64,000 nucleotides of DNA from Brassica napus. Its lineage: Eukaryota; Streptophyta; Magnoliopsida; Brassicales; Brassicaceae. The notes below the pieces were generated by a model. That model made no database searches and was not told the DNA's origin. It saw only the letters and a list, made by a program, of their open reading frames with translations. The stretch lies in assembly GCF_020379485.1 (NCBI RefSeq), contig NC_063445.1, positions 54,523,422 to 54,587,421 of the forward strand, given 5' to 3'. The position numbers were made by a program, and so were the translations under genes. This document shows positions 1 to 10,189 of the stretch, one piece after another. Within the stretch, counting starts at the first letter, position 1, and the number at the start of each line of letters is the position of its first letter.

Positions 1-136
1 TAGCCCCTCTGCTACAAAAGGCAAGATCACAAATGAGATTGCTTTACTATGAGATACAAGTATCTCTCCATTTGCGTGGTAGAAACTCCATGCGATACCA
101 GCTAGAGTGGATCTGATCCTCCAGGTTGCATCAGAT
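1..136 (-). pseudogene. RNase H-like (RVT_3 type) coding fragment, open at left edge
   Basis: Read on the minus strand from 136 to 1 there is an open frame of 45 codons with no stop. It begins with S-D-A-T-W-R and contains a G-I-A-W-S-F turn and ends ...V-A-E-G-L. This pattern (D-A-x-W, then A-G-x-x-W, then A-E-G/A-L) is the start of the RNase H-like domain found in plant LINE polyproteins and in LINE-derived plant genes. The sequence just before it on the minus strand ends in TTTTCAG, so 137-138 could be a splice acceptor, which would argue for a gene exon rather than a LINE. The frame runs off the window, so gene or remnant cannot be decided. Confidence 0.5.
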
Positions 137-378
137 CTGAAAATATATTATATTAACGATTGTTTTCTATAATATTTAAATCACTTGGTTAAATCCGTAA
201 AACGTGTTTAAACAATTTTGACCTACTATAGTTACAAAAATTACTATGGCAAAGGAAGAACAGAAAGTTGAAGCAAATCAGAGAGACGACAATAATTAAC
301 GCTAAGATGAGACGAACGGTCTCCCGATGGCATCAGAGAGAAGTGAAATCAGATAGACGAACGGTCCCCCGATGGCAA

Positions 379-432
379 CATAGCCAAAGTATTCAATAAA
401 CGGTAACTAACCCCAAAAATACTTTGGCTATG
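379..432. repeat. 15-bp perfect inverted repeat (hairpin)
   Basis: CATAGCCAAAGTATT at 379-393 is the exact reverse complement of 418-432, leaving a 24-base loop. Just before it a 22-bp motif beginning AGACGAACGGTC is directly repeated at about 310 and 354 with one mismatch. No coding potential. It may be the end of a degraded element, but no target duplication is visible. Confidence 0.5.
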
Positions 433-482
433 TTTATTTTTCATTTTTTCGAATAAAACTTATATAAAAAGGAAATAATAAA

Positions 483-775
483 GGGCAATTCTCTCAAATA
501 GTCAGTTTTAAGTCTTTGTCACAAAAATTGCCTTCAAAAAAAGAAAATGAACAAAATAGCCATTCTTTATTTTGAAATTTTTAGTATTTATTTTTTAAAA
601 TTTGAAACACTATCTCCAAAACTCCACTCCTTAACTTTAAACTCTAAGTCTATATTAGATAACTTTAGGATAAAAACACATTTTTAACCTTTAATAAAAC
701 TTATTTTGGTCATTTTATTCATTTAGGACTATTTTGTGACAAAAACTAAAAAAAAACTATCATAGGAAATTTCTC
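483..775. mobile_element. MULE-type MITE, 293 bp, with 9-bp target duplication
   Basis: The element starts GGGCAATTCTCTC and ends in an imperfect inverted copy (TAGGAAATTTCTC). It is flanked by AATAATAAA at 474-482 and again at 776-784. A 9-bp target duplication is the signature of Mutator-like elements. Internal arms (GTCACAAAAAT near 520 and ATTTTGTGAC near 731) are inverted too. The same family recurs near 15100-15590, and a related form lies at 49756-50180. No ORF. The copia LTR begins only 6 bp after the right duplication. Confidence 0.75.
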
Positions 776-790
776 AATAATAAACTCTTT

Positions 791-1096
791 TGTTATAAAT
801 CAATTGGTGGATGTCCATAACCAGTCCGGTCCGTAACCGGCCGGGTCCATAACCGGCCCATACACTTAGAGAAAGAGACGGCCTAACCCTAGAGAGAGAG
901 AGGCGGCCGCGAGACTTGGAGAGGAGAGAGAGGCGGCTACAACTTGCCTATTTCCTAATTCGTTTATGTTTATGATTTGTAATATTTCCTATTATTGTAT
1001 TTCCATTTATCTCTCTTGTAACCCCTATATAAAGAGAACACTTATTTATTAATAATATACAGATACTTACAGTTCTAAATCCTTAAGTTTACAACA
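791..1096 (+). repeat. 5' LTR of the copia element
   Basis: 306 bp, TG...CA ends. It contains repeated CCATAACCGGCC units near its start, a (GA)n stretch with GCGGCCGC, and CTATATAAAG at about 1025, a likely TATA box for the element's own transcript. It matches the copy at 6731-7036 over its full length with no length change. Confidence 0.9.
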
Positions 1097-2594
1097 CATT
1101 ATCACGACAATAGCCTTTAACACCCTGAGCCTAAAACCAAATCGTTAAAACCTTAAAACCCTAAATGAAAATGAATCTGCCTCGGAACTTCGAAGATGCC
1201 GTTCTCCCAAACCGTGAGGACCCAGAAAACGATTAAGATATCAAATTGAAGCCCTGGACGAGACGAATCAGTCAGTGCAAACCGCTTGTCAATCTGACCA
1301 CCGACGCCCTTCACGTACATATATAGTGCGTGCCAATTTGCTTTGGAACCCTAATCCGAACCCGACGATACCAACGAACCCTAATCCGTTCGCGACTCCG
1401 TTCCAGCTCGTGTCCACCTGATCAGATCCAGCCCCAAGGCGTTCCTGATCCTAGACAAACTCAGCTCCATCCTACATCAAGGACAGCTCGCGATCCGATA
1501 AAAGCAGCTCGCGTCTCCAACCTCAATCCATTCGCGTTCCAGGCCAGCTCGCGTCCCAGCCAGCTTGCGTCCCGATCGTGTCTAAGCTCGAGGTTCATTT
1601 TTGGTGGTCCGGTTTCTACAAACAGCTAAACTAAAGGTATTTCGAATTCTAAGAACATAATGAATCGAATTTGGTTGATTGTAAAGAATGAAACCCTAAA
1701 ATATAATCTCTAAGATGAAAGCCATCGGATAATAGATCAATCCCTAAGCGAGTAAATCGAAGCTCTATAAGTTTGATCCCCAAACCCTAAAAATCGATAT
1801 TGATCCATTGATCAATTAAAATCAGAACCTTAATGGTTTTGAATCTCAAATCAAATCCCTTTGATCTAAGATCAAATTTTCGAAATCCCTAAACCCTAAT
1901 TCGAAAACTATTGATTAATTAAAACTGATTGATTGATTGATTGAGATTGAATTTGATCATCCTGAAATTGAAATTGTTTGTTAATAAAATCGAAACCCTA
2001 AAACCCTAATTCTGAAAATCGATTTTGATTGTTTGAAATTGAACATTGATTGGTTGATTTGATCACCTAGAACTATTGTTAGGATTGTTCAAACTCGAAT
2101 CTGATTCTTTAGCTTGTTTAAACTAAAACCCTAATGACCTAGTTTAGATTATTTTAAAATCAAAATCTGAAACTACATATTAGGTTAAACTGTTCTAGAC
2201 TTGATCATACTCGTGGCCGTATGGCCTTGTTGCATTCATACCATAACTTAATCACATTGATTGATTGCAATTACACTTAGAACTTATTCTAGGAATGGTG
2301 TTGAATTGAATCAAATAGCTGTGTGGCTTGATCTTTGCTTGACCGATAGCTTTGCTTGTTTTGATTGCATCATGAACTGATAGAAACAAACCATGTTAGG
2401 ATTGCAATTACACGACAAACTAAATGCATAAAAACGAACTAGTTTGCATCCATGGCCGTGCGGCTTGCTCATTGGCCGTGAGGCATAGATCTTGGCTGTG
2501 AAGGCTTGTTTGATTGTTTGAAAATAAAACCCTAATCGTTTAAACATTAAAAACTATTCCTAAAAGATCTAAAAATATTAATCTATAACTTCAG
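1097..2594 (+). other. Untranslated leader of the copia element
   Basis: About 1.5 kb between the 5' LTR and gag. It is rich in AAACCCTAA and GATTGATTGATT motifs and has recurring GGCCGTGxGGC near 2214, 2452 and 2475. The short open frames here (for example 1330-1629) carry no recognisable domain. I treat the whole stretch as retrotransposon leader. Confidence 0.6.
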
Positions 2595-3710
2595 ATGTCG
2601 AAAATCAACAACCTTGATTTCGCTGCCCTAAATCTATCTGGAGACAATTACCTTCAGTGGGCGCTCGATGCTAAGATCATCCTGAAATCCAAGGGACTCG
2701 GTGAGTGTATCACCGAGAACAATAATGCCAATGAAAAGGATCGTTACAGATCCATCTTGATCATTCGTCATCATCTCGCTGAGAGTCTCAAGGATCAATA
2801 CCTAACCATTGAGAATCCACTAGATCTTTGGAATGAATTGAAATCGAGATATGATCACCAGAGAACGGTGATCTTACCAAAAGCTCGGTTTGATTGGACG
2901 AATCTGAGGATCCAAGACTATAAGTCTGTGGACGAATATAACTCTGCACTGTTTAAGATTGTTTCTAAAATGAAACTGTGTGGTGAAAGTATTACGGAAC
3001 AGGATATGCTTGAGAAAACTTTTTCCACTTTCCATGCAAGCAATGTGTTGTTACAACAACAGTACCGAGAGAAAGGTTTCAAAACCTATGCTAATCTTAT
3101 TTCTTGTCTCTTGCTCGCTTAGCAGAACAATGAATTACTAATGAGAAACAATCAGATGAGACCACTTGGATCTGCTCCACTACCTGATGCACACGCTACA
3201 GAGGACAATAAAGAGTCCAATCACGTCCAAGGAAATGACCAGCATGACCGTGGTCGAGACAAATCGAACGGACGTGGCCGCGGTCGAAGATCCTTTGGTC
3301 GCAGGCAAGGAAATGGTCGAGACCATGGACGGGACCGTGGCTCATTTGGACGAGGCCATGGTCGTGGCCGTGGATCTTCTTTCAAACCCCAACACTCGAC
3401 TAAATCAGAGAAATACGTGTGCCATAGATGTGGAATGAGCAATCATTGGGCTAAGACTTGTAGGACTCCCAAGCATCTAGTTGACCTCTATCAAGAGAGC
3501 TTGAAAGGGAAGAATCCTAAAGCCCATATGACTTACCAAGATGATGAAAACGACTTCAATCATGAGAATGACGATCTTATGAATTATGACTTCAGATTGT
3601 CTAAAAAAAAACTGAAGATTGATTTCGACATTTGTAATCTAAGTTCTATGTTCTTTGTTTTGATGTTTTTTATTTCTATGTTTTTCATTTCTATGAACTT
3701 GTTTTATTAA
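2595..3710 (+). pseudogene. copia gag with CCHC zinc knuckle, interrupted by a stop
   Basis: The frame from 2595 opens M-S-K-I-N-N-L-D-F and continues G-D-N-Y-L-Q-W, the typical start of plant copia Gag (DUF4219/UBN2 type). A TAG at 3120-3122 ends the first part after 175 residues, in place of a continuing L-A-E-Q-N-N-E-L sequence. The same frame then runs from 3141 to 3710 through an Arg/Gly-rich stretch and a zinc knuckle C-H-R-C-G-M-S-N-H-W-A-K-T-C (CX2CX4HX4C) near 3418-3460. Gag would coat the RNA in virus-like particles. The premature stop means the element cannot make a full Gag without readthrough. The ORFs overlapping 3166-3442 are shadows of the RG-rich segment. Confidence 0.85.
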
Positions 3711-5706
3711 AACTTAATAAAAGCAATGAATGATTTTTTTTTGAAAACGCCAATATGATTTGCGGGTATGGTACATATTAAGGGCTATGGCAATATATGT
3801 ATAAGGGCAAGCATTTAGATGCTTTATATTCACCCTGAAAAACCCATTGAGATTATATAGGGGTATAAAAGTGAATGGTTTCCATATTAAAACAATGGGC
3901 GAAGGAAACAAAGAGTTCCTTCAGATATATGTATAAAATCGCCCAAGGCCATAATGAATCCTAAAAAACTATACATGCATTCTCTATTGATCTATATTAT
4001 GCCAAGATCAGTATGATAGAGGCAATAGTCATGGTAACCAGAATGGTTTAGCCACAAAATTATACACTTTATGGTATGACCGGATTGGCCGTCCTGGTCT
4101 AAAACATGATGCGAAATTGATATTGGAAAGGGCACAAAGAGTTATCCCATAGAATCTCACATGTGTATCATGAACACAAGGGAAACTCATTAGGCCATGA
4201 TGTCCCAAAGAACTTAAAGATTATAGTATGTCCATGAGGGGGCATTGAGGACAAATCCGCACATGTCCATACTATATATAGCTTGGCTGAATCCTTTTAT
4301 AAATTTGTATTGGCCATTGCCCATAGGTCCAAACTCTCAGTCCAAGGCTTGAGGACACACGAATTTACATGCATCTTAACTAATAAGCATCAGACCATTA
4401 AGTAAGCATAGATATTCCCATCTCAAATTTATTACGGGTCATGAGCCAGACATATAACATCTTGAGATATTTGGATAAGCCACCACAAATATATGTGCCG
4501 TCTAAGATGGATCCTTAGAAGATGATGAGGATGGGGATATATGTTGGATATGAATCTCCCACAAATAATGAAGTACCTTGAGCCAAATATGGGTGATCTA
4601 TTTAGTGGCCAAGAACACAGATTGCAAAGTTTAATGAATCTGACTATCCAACATTAGGGGGAGAAAATAATAAGCTGGTAAGAGAAACAGAATGGCTTCG
4701 ACCATCATTGTCTTGGCAAGATCCTCGGACTAAATAATGTGAAATAGACGTCCAAAGATTATACATTTATAAAGCTAGCTAATCAAATGCCAGACACATT
4801 TGCTGACCCGAAAAAGAATGACTAAGTCATATATAAACCAGCTTGTAAAGCACCAACCAAATTGATGTCCAAGAGAGACACAGTCAAGTTGCTACAAAGT
4901 CTATACAGGATAGACCAATAAGTTCCAAAAGATAAGAATCCTCGGAAACAAAAGAGAAAGGTGCATAGAATGATAAAGCAAATCGGAGGTCAAGGAAACC
5001 ATCCCAGACATAGAGATAAGGCCGGCCGGCTCTAAGGTACATGTACCAAACAATGTAGCTTGGGACGCCAAGCTGCAAAGTATTAAAGGTCCTGATAATA
5101 ATGAATCTCAATCGATTATATCATGTCTGGAACATAATGGAACACAATAAGGAATGTCGACATAAGATGATACAAGGTAGCACTTGAATTTATGAATATA
5201 AGCGAAGATCATGAACCCACGTCAATATAAGAGTGCGCACTCGTAAAACAGATTGAACGGAAACGTGGGGTTAAATAGTTTAAAGAAGAAATGTGTATTT
5301 GGCCATATGATTAAGACGCCATATGATGTTAAAATCAGTGGATATAAATGGGTCTTGTGAGGAATAGAAATCGTGAGATATAAAACTAATATTGTACAAG
5401 GATTCTCACAAAGACCAGTAATGGATTATGAGGAGATATACTTTCATGTGGTGGATGCAACTACTTTTAAGATTTCTCATAAGTCTGGCTATATAAGAGA
5501 GAAAATTAGACTTGCAGCAAACTGATGTAGTGACTGCATATTTATATGGTCCACTGGATAATGAAAGTACTAGAGGGTATTGAGCTGAATGTACAGCAAG
5601 TTCTCGAGAACAATATTGATAATCATCGAAATATATGATCTGAATATCCTAGGAACCTCTGGATACAATTTCCCAAACGGTTGAATACCTTAAGAAAGAA
5701 TTCGAG
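3711..5706 (+). pseudogene. Degenerate copia protease, integrase and N-terminal RT region
   Basis: No long frame survives, but short pieces of the polyprotein can be read in changing frames. L-W-Y-D-R-I-G-R-P-G near 4070-4105 matches the GAG-pre-integrase motif. M-G-I-Y-V-G-Y-E-S-P near 4530-4560 matches the segment after the integrase core. K-W-V and later V-V-D-A-T-T-F near 5350-5470 match the start of the copia reverse transcriptase. Many stops and frameshifts lie between them, so this part is non-functional. Confidence 0.75.
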
Positions 5707-6591
5707 ATGAAAGATCTCGGGAAAACAAAATGTTTGGGATTACAACTTGAGTACATAAATGATGAGATCCTTGTGCATCAGATGGCATACACTGAAAAGG
5801 TACTCAAGAGATTCAATATGGCCGATTGCCATTCTCTGACCAGTCCCATGGTCGTGAGGTCTCTCGGCCTGGACAATGACTCATTCCATCCCAAGATGGA
5901 CGATGAAGATGACCTAGGTCCCGAAATGCCATATCTCAGTGCCATAGGAGCTTTAATGTACTTGGCAACTCACACACGGCCTGATATAAGTTTTGTCGTG
6001 AACCTACTATCTAGGTTTAGCTCCTATCCGACCCAGAGGCATTGGAATGGGATCAAAAATGTTCTTCGTTACCTGCAAAGAACGAAAGACTTGGGTATAT
6101 ATTATACTAACCATAACAAAGATGGTTTAGTTGGTTTTGTTGATGCTGGTTATTTATCAGATCCACATCAAGCTCGATCACAGACAGGATATGTCTTTAC
6201 ACATGGAGGTACGGCCATATCATGGCGTTCCATGAAACAAACCATCGTGGCCACTTCATCTAATCACTCGGAAATCTTGGCCATACATGAGGCCAGCCGC
6301 GAGTGTGTTTGGTTGAGGTCGATGACCCAACACGTCCGAGCTGATTGCGGGATGGCCGAGTGCATAAAGCCAACCGTGATGTATGAGGACAATGCTGCGT
6401 GCATTGCTCAGCTCAAGGATGGATACATAAAAGGTGATAGGACGAAACACATATTGCCTAAGTTCTTCTTTAATCACGAGCTTCAGAAAGCCGGTGAGGT
6501 CCAGGTCGTCCAAGTACAATCCAGTGACAATTCAGCTGACCTATTCACCAAGGCACTTCCTACCTGCACGTTCAGGAAGCTCACGCATTAG
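5707..6591 (+). pseudogene. copia reverse transcriptase C-terminus and RNase H
   Basis: A 294-codon open frame begins M-K-D-L-G and includes the copia end-of-RT motif Y-L-S-A-I-G-A-L-M-Y-L-A, the R-P-D-I-S-F segment, and RNase H residues in M-Y-E-D-N-A-A-C-I and D-L-F-T-K-A-L-P. It ends at the usual C-terminus 139 bp before the 3' LTR. It is the best-preserved pol piece but has lost its upstream catalytic region (YVDD is not in this frame), so it is a fragment. The minus-strand frame at 6256-6519 is a shadow. Confidence 0.88.
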
Positions 6592-6730
6592 ATTGGGATG
6601 CGTAGGCTGAAGGACCTCCACTGAGGTTCCTTCATCATGGTTTTGTCCCACTGGATTTTCCTGATAAAGTTTTAATGAGGAAACATTAAGCGTATTACAA
6701 TCTCTGTATGGTTATGGCATCCAAGAGGAG

Positions 6731-7036
6731 TGTTATAAATCAATTGGTGGATGTTCATAACCGGCCCGGTCCATAACCGGCCCTATCCATAACCGGCCCA
6801 TACACTTAAAGAGAGAGACGGTCCAACCCTAGAGAGAGAGAGGCGGCCGCGAGACTTGGAGAGGAGATAGAGGCGGCTACAACTTGTCTATTTTCTAATT
6901 CGTTTATGTTTATGATTTGTAATCTTTCCTATTATTGTATTTCAATTTATCTCTCTTGTAACCCATATATAAAGGAAACACTTATTCATTAATAATATAC
7001 AGATGCGTACGGTTCTAAATCATTAAGTTTACAACA
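6731..7036 (+). repeat. 3' LTR of the copia element
   Basis: 306 bp, same ends as the 5' LTR and aligned without gaps. Differences are mostly transitions. It directly follows the purine tract CCAAGAGGAG. Confidence 0.9.
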
Positions 7037-7759
7037 ATTTTATATATACTGAGCAGTATTAATTATATGTTTAAAATTATATATAAAGGCCCCCAAATTA
7101 TTAAACTTGCCTTAGGTCTTTATGAACGTTCCCACGGCAGGTGATAGTGATATTACCTTTGACATTGAGTGGATCATGCAATTATTTAAGTAATCTTCGG
7201 TAAGACCATTAAAAAATCATAGTTTGAACATTTTCCACCCACTACATTTAGATCTTCCACAAATTCATACATATATTGTTTAATAAGATTTGTGGTACTT
7301 GGAAAAACATAAAAACTACAATAACCAAATCGAAACAGATCTTTTGCACACCCATTGTTACAAAATCTTTAAGAAAATTCTTTCCGCTTAAACAGTATGA
7401 TACATACAACCTTGTGAATAAAGAGACGTTTACTGGGGTCTGTAATAAGACAAGTTGTTATATGTTTGTGCTGTAATGTAATAGATATCTCTGATATTCG
7501 TTTTTTTTTTTTGAGCAACTCTCTGATATTCGTTTAAACATAGCATTTTCAATGAAAACTTACTATTACAAAAATAAGTACACTAAAAAAAACAAAATCG
7601 TTAATGCACACGTTTCTTTTTATTATTGACGGTCTAAACATTTTGAATCAATTAGATAAAAAGAACAATACGGTAGAAAGGAAAAATCATAACAAAAACA
7701 TTTTTGGACATATAACAAAAACTTATATGCAACAATTGCAACGTATATGTAAATCCTAA
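7037..7759. other. AT-rich stretch without a supported gene
   Basis: Between the retrotransposon and the phytocyanin 3' end. It contains a poly-T run near 7501 and a 66-codon plus frame (7276-7476) with no recognisable features. It probably includes the phytocyanin 3' UTR and poly(A) region at its right side (minus strand). I see no RNA gene or repeat here. Confidence 0.4.
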
Positions 7760-8918
7760 TCAATAAGAAAAATTTGCAAAGAGACAAGAGACAAGGGCAG
7801 CCACCACAGCTACGGCCGAATTCGGGAGAGAAGCAGCGTGGCTAGGAGATGGACCGGGGACTCCGGCGGCAGGAATCGTAGTAGTGGACGGAGGAGAAGA
7901 GGGGGAGGACGAATCCGAGGAGATTGGTGGATCAGAGAGTGGCCTGGAGGAGGTGGGGTTAATGACGTTGAGGTCGAGCTTCTGACCGGCCTGACAATGG
8001 CCAGGAACGCCACAGAAGAAGAAATGGTGGCCGTGATTGGTGAGTGTGACTGAGTCATTGCCAGTGGTGAAGGTGGAGATTGGGTTTGAGTTGTTGCAGC
8101 TTCTGTACATTGTGTGTGTCACTCTCATAACGTTGTGGAATTGTGGGTTGTATTCGAACACTGTTATAATCAAAAAGATTAGTTTCAGTTCACTCAATTT
8201 GCCTAAAAGTTAACAACACTTTATATGGGGGAATACCATGAAACTAAAAAGATCATATTATTTTTTTATGTTTATCCATTCTATTTGACTGCTATACTAT
8301 ACTGTATTCTACTCTCTTTTTCTTTCTCGTATTTTCACAAGGATGATGTATCGGCTAAGAGCAGTTTAAAGAAAGATTAGGTTGGCTTAGACTAAAATAA
8401 TTTCCACTACTAATATGATATATAACGTTTATATATATATATATATATTTTTTTTTTTTTTATTATCAATCATAAGTTAAGAATATGTATTTTTAAAAAT
8501 CAGTTCTAAACTTAATAAGCATTCATACTTTGAGCAGATGTAAAAATATAACAATTTATTCCTTTTTATATTGAAATAAAACGAAAAGTCATAATGATTA
8601 GGGCGTGAGTGGTACTATTACTTTCCACCTAAAGCTGACGCACTTACGCATTAAGGACCCATTTTCCGTCAGTCTCAGAATAATTACGTTTAGAATGAAG
8701 ATCTGTTCATCTTAATGTATAATTAAATTGTTAAGAAAATTAAGGAACTCACAGACGGTATCACCAATGTGGAAAGTTTTGGTTGAGGCCCATAGCTTAT
8801 AATCCACGTTGGCTATGGTTGTCCAGCCTGCTGAGTCGCCGACTTTGTACACCGCCGCTTCACTAAGCCTTAGGATCACCATTATACATGCCAAACCCAC
8901 CACTATCCTCGCCGCCAT
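7760..8918 (-). CDS. Phytocyanin (uclacyanin/stellacyanin-like blue copper protein), GPI-anchored
   Basis: Two exons on the minus strand: 8918-8753 and 8160-7760, with a 592-bp intron (GTGAGT donor, AACAG acceptor), joining in frame to 188 residues. I chose the ATG at 8918 because it starts a clear signal peptide (M-A-A-R-I-V-V-G...A-A); the longer upstream frame to 9044 adds nothing typical. The mature part starts V-Y-K-V-G-D-S-A-G-W, the phytocyanin opening. Type 1 copper ligands are His64 (F-H-N-V), Cys105 (F-F-C), His110 (P-G-H) and Gln115 (A-G-Q-K); Cys77 and Cys111 would form the usual disulfide. A Ser/Pro-rich arabinogalactan-like tail (about 125-165) and a hydrophobic C-terminus suggest a GPI anchor. 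Phytocyanins carry electrons or bind copper at the plant cell surface; the exact role here is unknown. The axial Gln is stellacyanin-like, whereas most uclacyanins have Met. Confidence 0.9.
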
Positions 8919-9044
8919 TATTTTCACTCTTCTGCTTCGATCCTGGTAGAGAGCTCCACAAGGTTTTCTCCTTAAATTTATCCTTTTTCTTGCTGTGTAT
9001 ACAATGAGGTATGAACTAGTGGTGTGTATGTATGGGGTGGCCAC

Positions 9045-10189
9045 TTTTTTTTGTTAGTTGGCTAATTTGGAGAAAGGAGTGACTGAAAAGCAAAATACCG
9101 ACAAGGATTGCTTACTTTACTTGTTTATCTGGTGGATTTAATTTCTATCACTCGCTTGAAACTACCCAAAGACTATATATAACTTAAATGTATTTATTTT
9201 TGTGCACTAGTTAGGTTTGTAGTCTCACATAGTAAATCAATACACTCATTATCAAATGATTTGAAGTTGGAAACATATGAATCTTGACACAATATTAGAT
9301 CCTGAAGAAAGCAATTAATCTGACCCAAAATTAATTTTATACCAGAATTTTATGTACAGAAATGATTTATAAGGACCACTATTTGTAAGAATGATAATAG
9401 AAACCCTCACATCAACTATGAATTGGGACTTGATCTAATGATAAAGACTAATATTCATTTATTTATGTATTATTAATTGGTATTAGAGTTTTTTTCACTT
9501 GTGAAAACTTAAAATGGATAATTTAGTACGAAATACTGGAAGTCTTCCTTCTGCACTAAAGCCTACTCCACAGGTTTGATTAGTTAAGCTATTCTAGAAA
9601 TTTTTATTTTCTAGTTTATTTGTTATAAACAGAATTGGAAATTTTGTTAGTTTTCAAATTAAAGAGTTAAAACACACACACACACACAACCATAATTTAT
9701 AAAATTTATATTTGTTAGTTATATAAGTTGTAAAGTAAGTATCACATGCTTTAAACTTTTAAAGTTTGGAAGTCTTGTAAGGAAAGAATGCTAAGTTGGT
9801 TGGTGTACTAATTTGAATCATCTTTTAATAATTCTACTTCCCAATTACTCTTCCTCCTACATCTTGGTAACCATATTTCTTTACTAGTTTAAATCATATT
9901 AAAAAAAATTTCTTTGTTGTTGTCAAAGTTCTTGTAGCAAAATTTCTGGTAATCTTATCACTGCAGCTACTATATAAGATACTAAGAAAACTCTTTTAAT
10001 GTCCATAGTAGGCCCATACCAAACCTACTTTCAGCCCATTAACATAGCCTTCTACTTATACACAATCAACAATGCATATTTAGACTTTGAAATATACATT
10101 GTCACGCTCATGTAAAAATAACAAACATTCGTTGCATGACATTAAGTACTTAACGGTCAGGGAACCGAGTTGTCTGTTTGCTTAATGAT
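9045..10189. other. Intergenic, AT-rich
   Basis: Upstream of the phytocyanin gene, so its left part should include that gene's promoter. It has a short (CA)n run at about 9673-9688 and no open frame, RNA gene or element ends that I can recognise. Confidence 0.4.

Larger units (their letters stand above)
791..7036 (+). mobile_element. Ty1/copia LTR retrotransposon, decayed
   Basis: Two 306-bp LTRs (791-1096 and 6731-7036) begin TGTTATAAAT and end TTTACAACA. The internal region reads gag, then protease/integrase and reverse transcriptase/RNase H remnants, all on the plus strand in copia order. A purine-rich CCAAGAGGAG lies directly before the 3' LTR (polypurine tract). The sequence after the 5' LTR (ATTATCACGAC) fits the half-tRNA primer site of some plant copia lineages. 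The 1.5-kb leader before gag is long. The flanks TCTTT and ATTTT do not give a convincing 5-bp target duplication. By eye the LTRs differ at about 24 of 306 positions, so the insertion is not recent. Gag is interrupted by a stop and most of pol is broken. Confidence 0.9.

Noticed and set aside
7276..7476. 66-codon plus ORF
   Set aside because: No family features, no leader or splice context, AT-rich.
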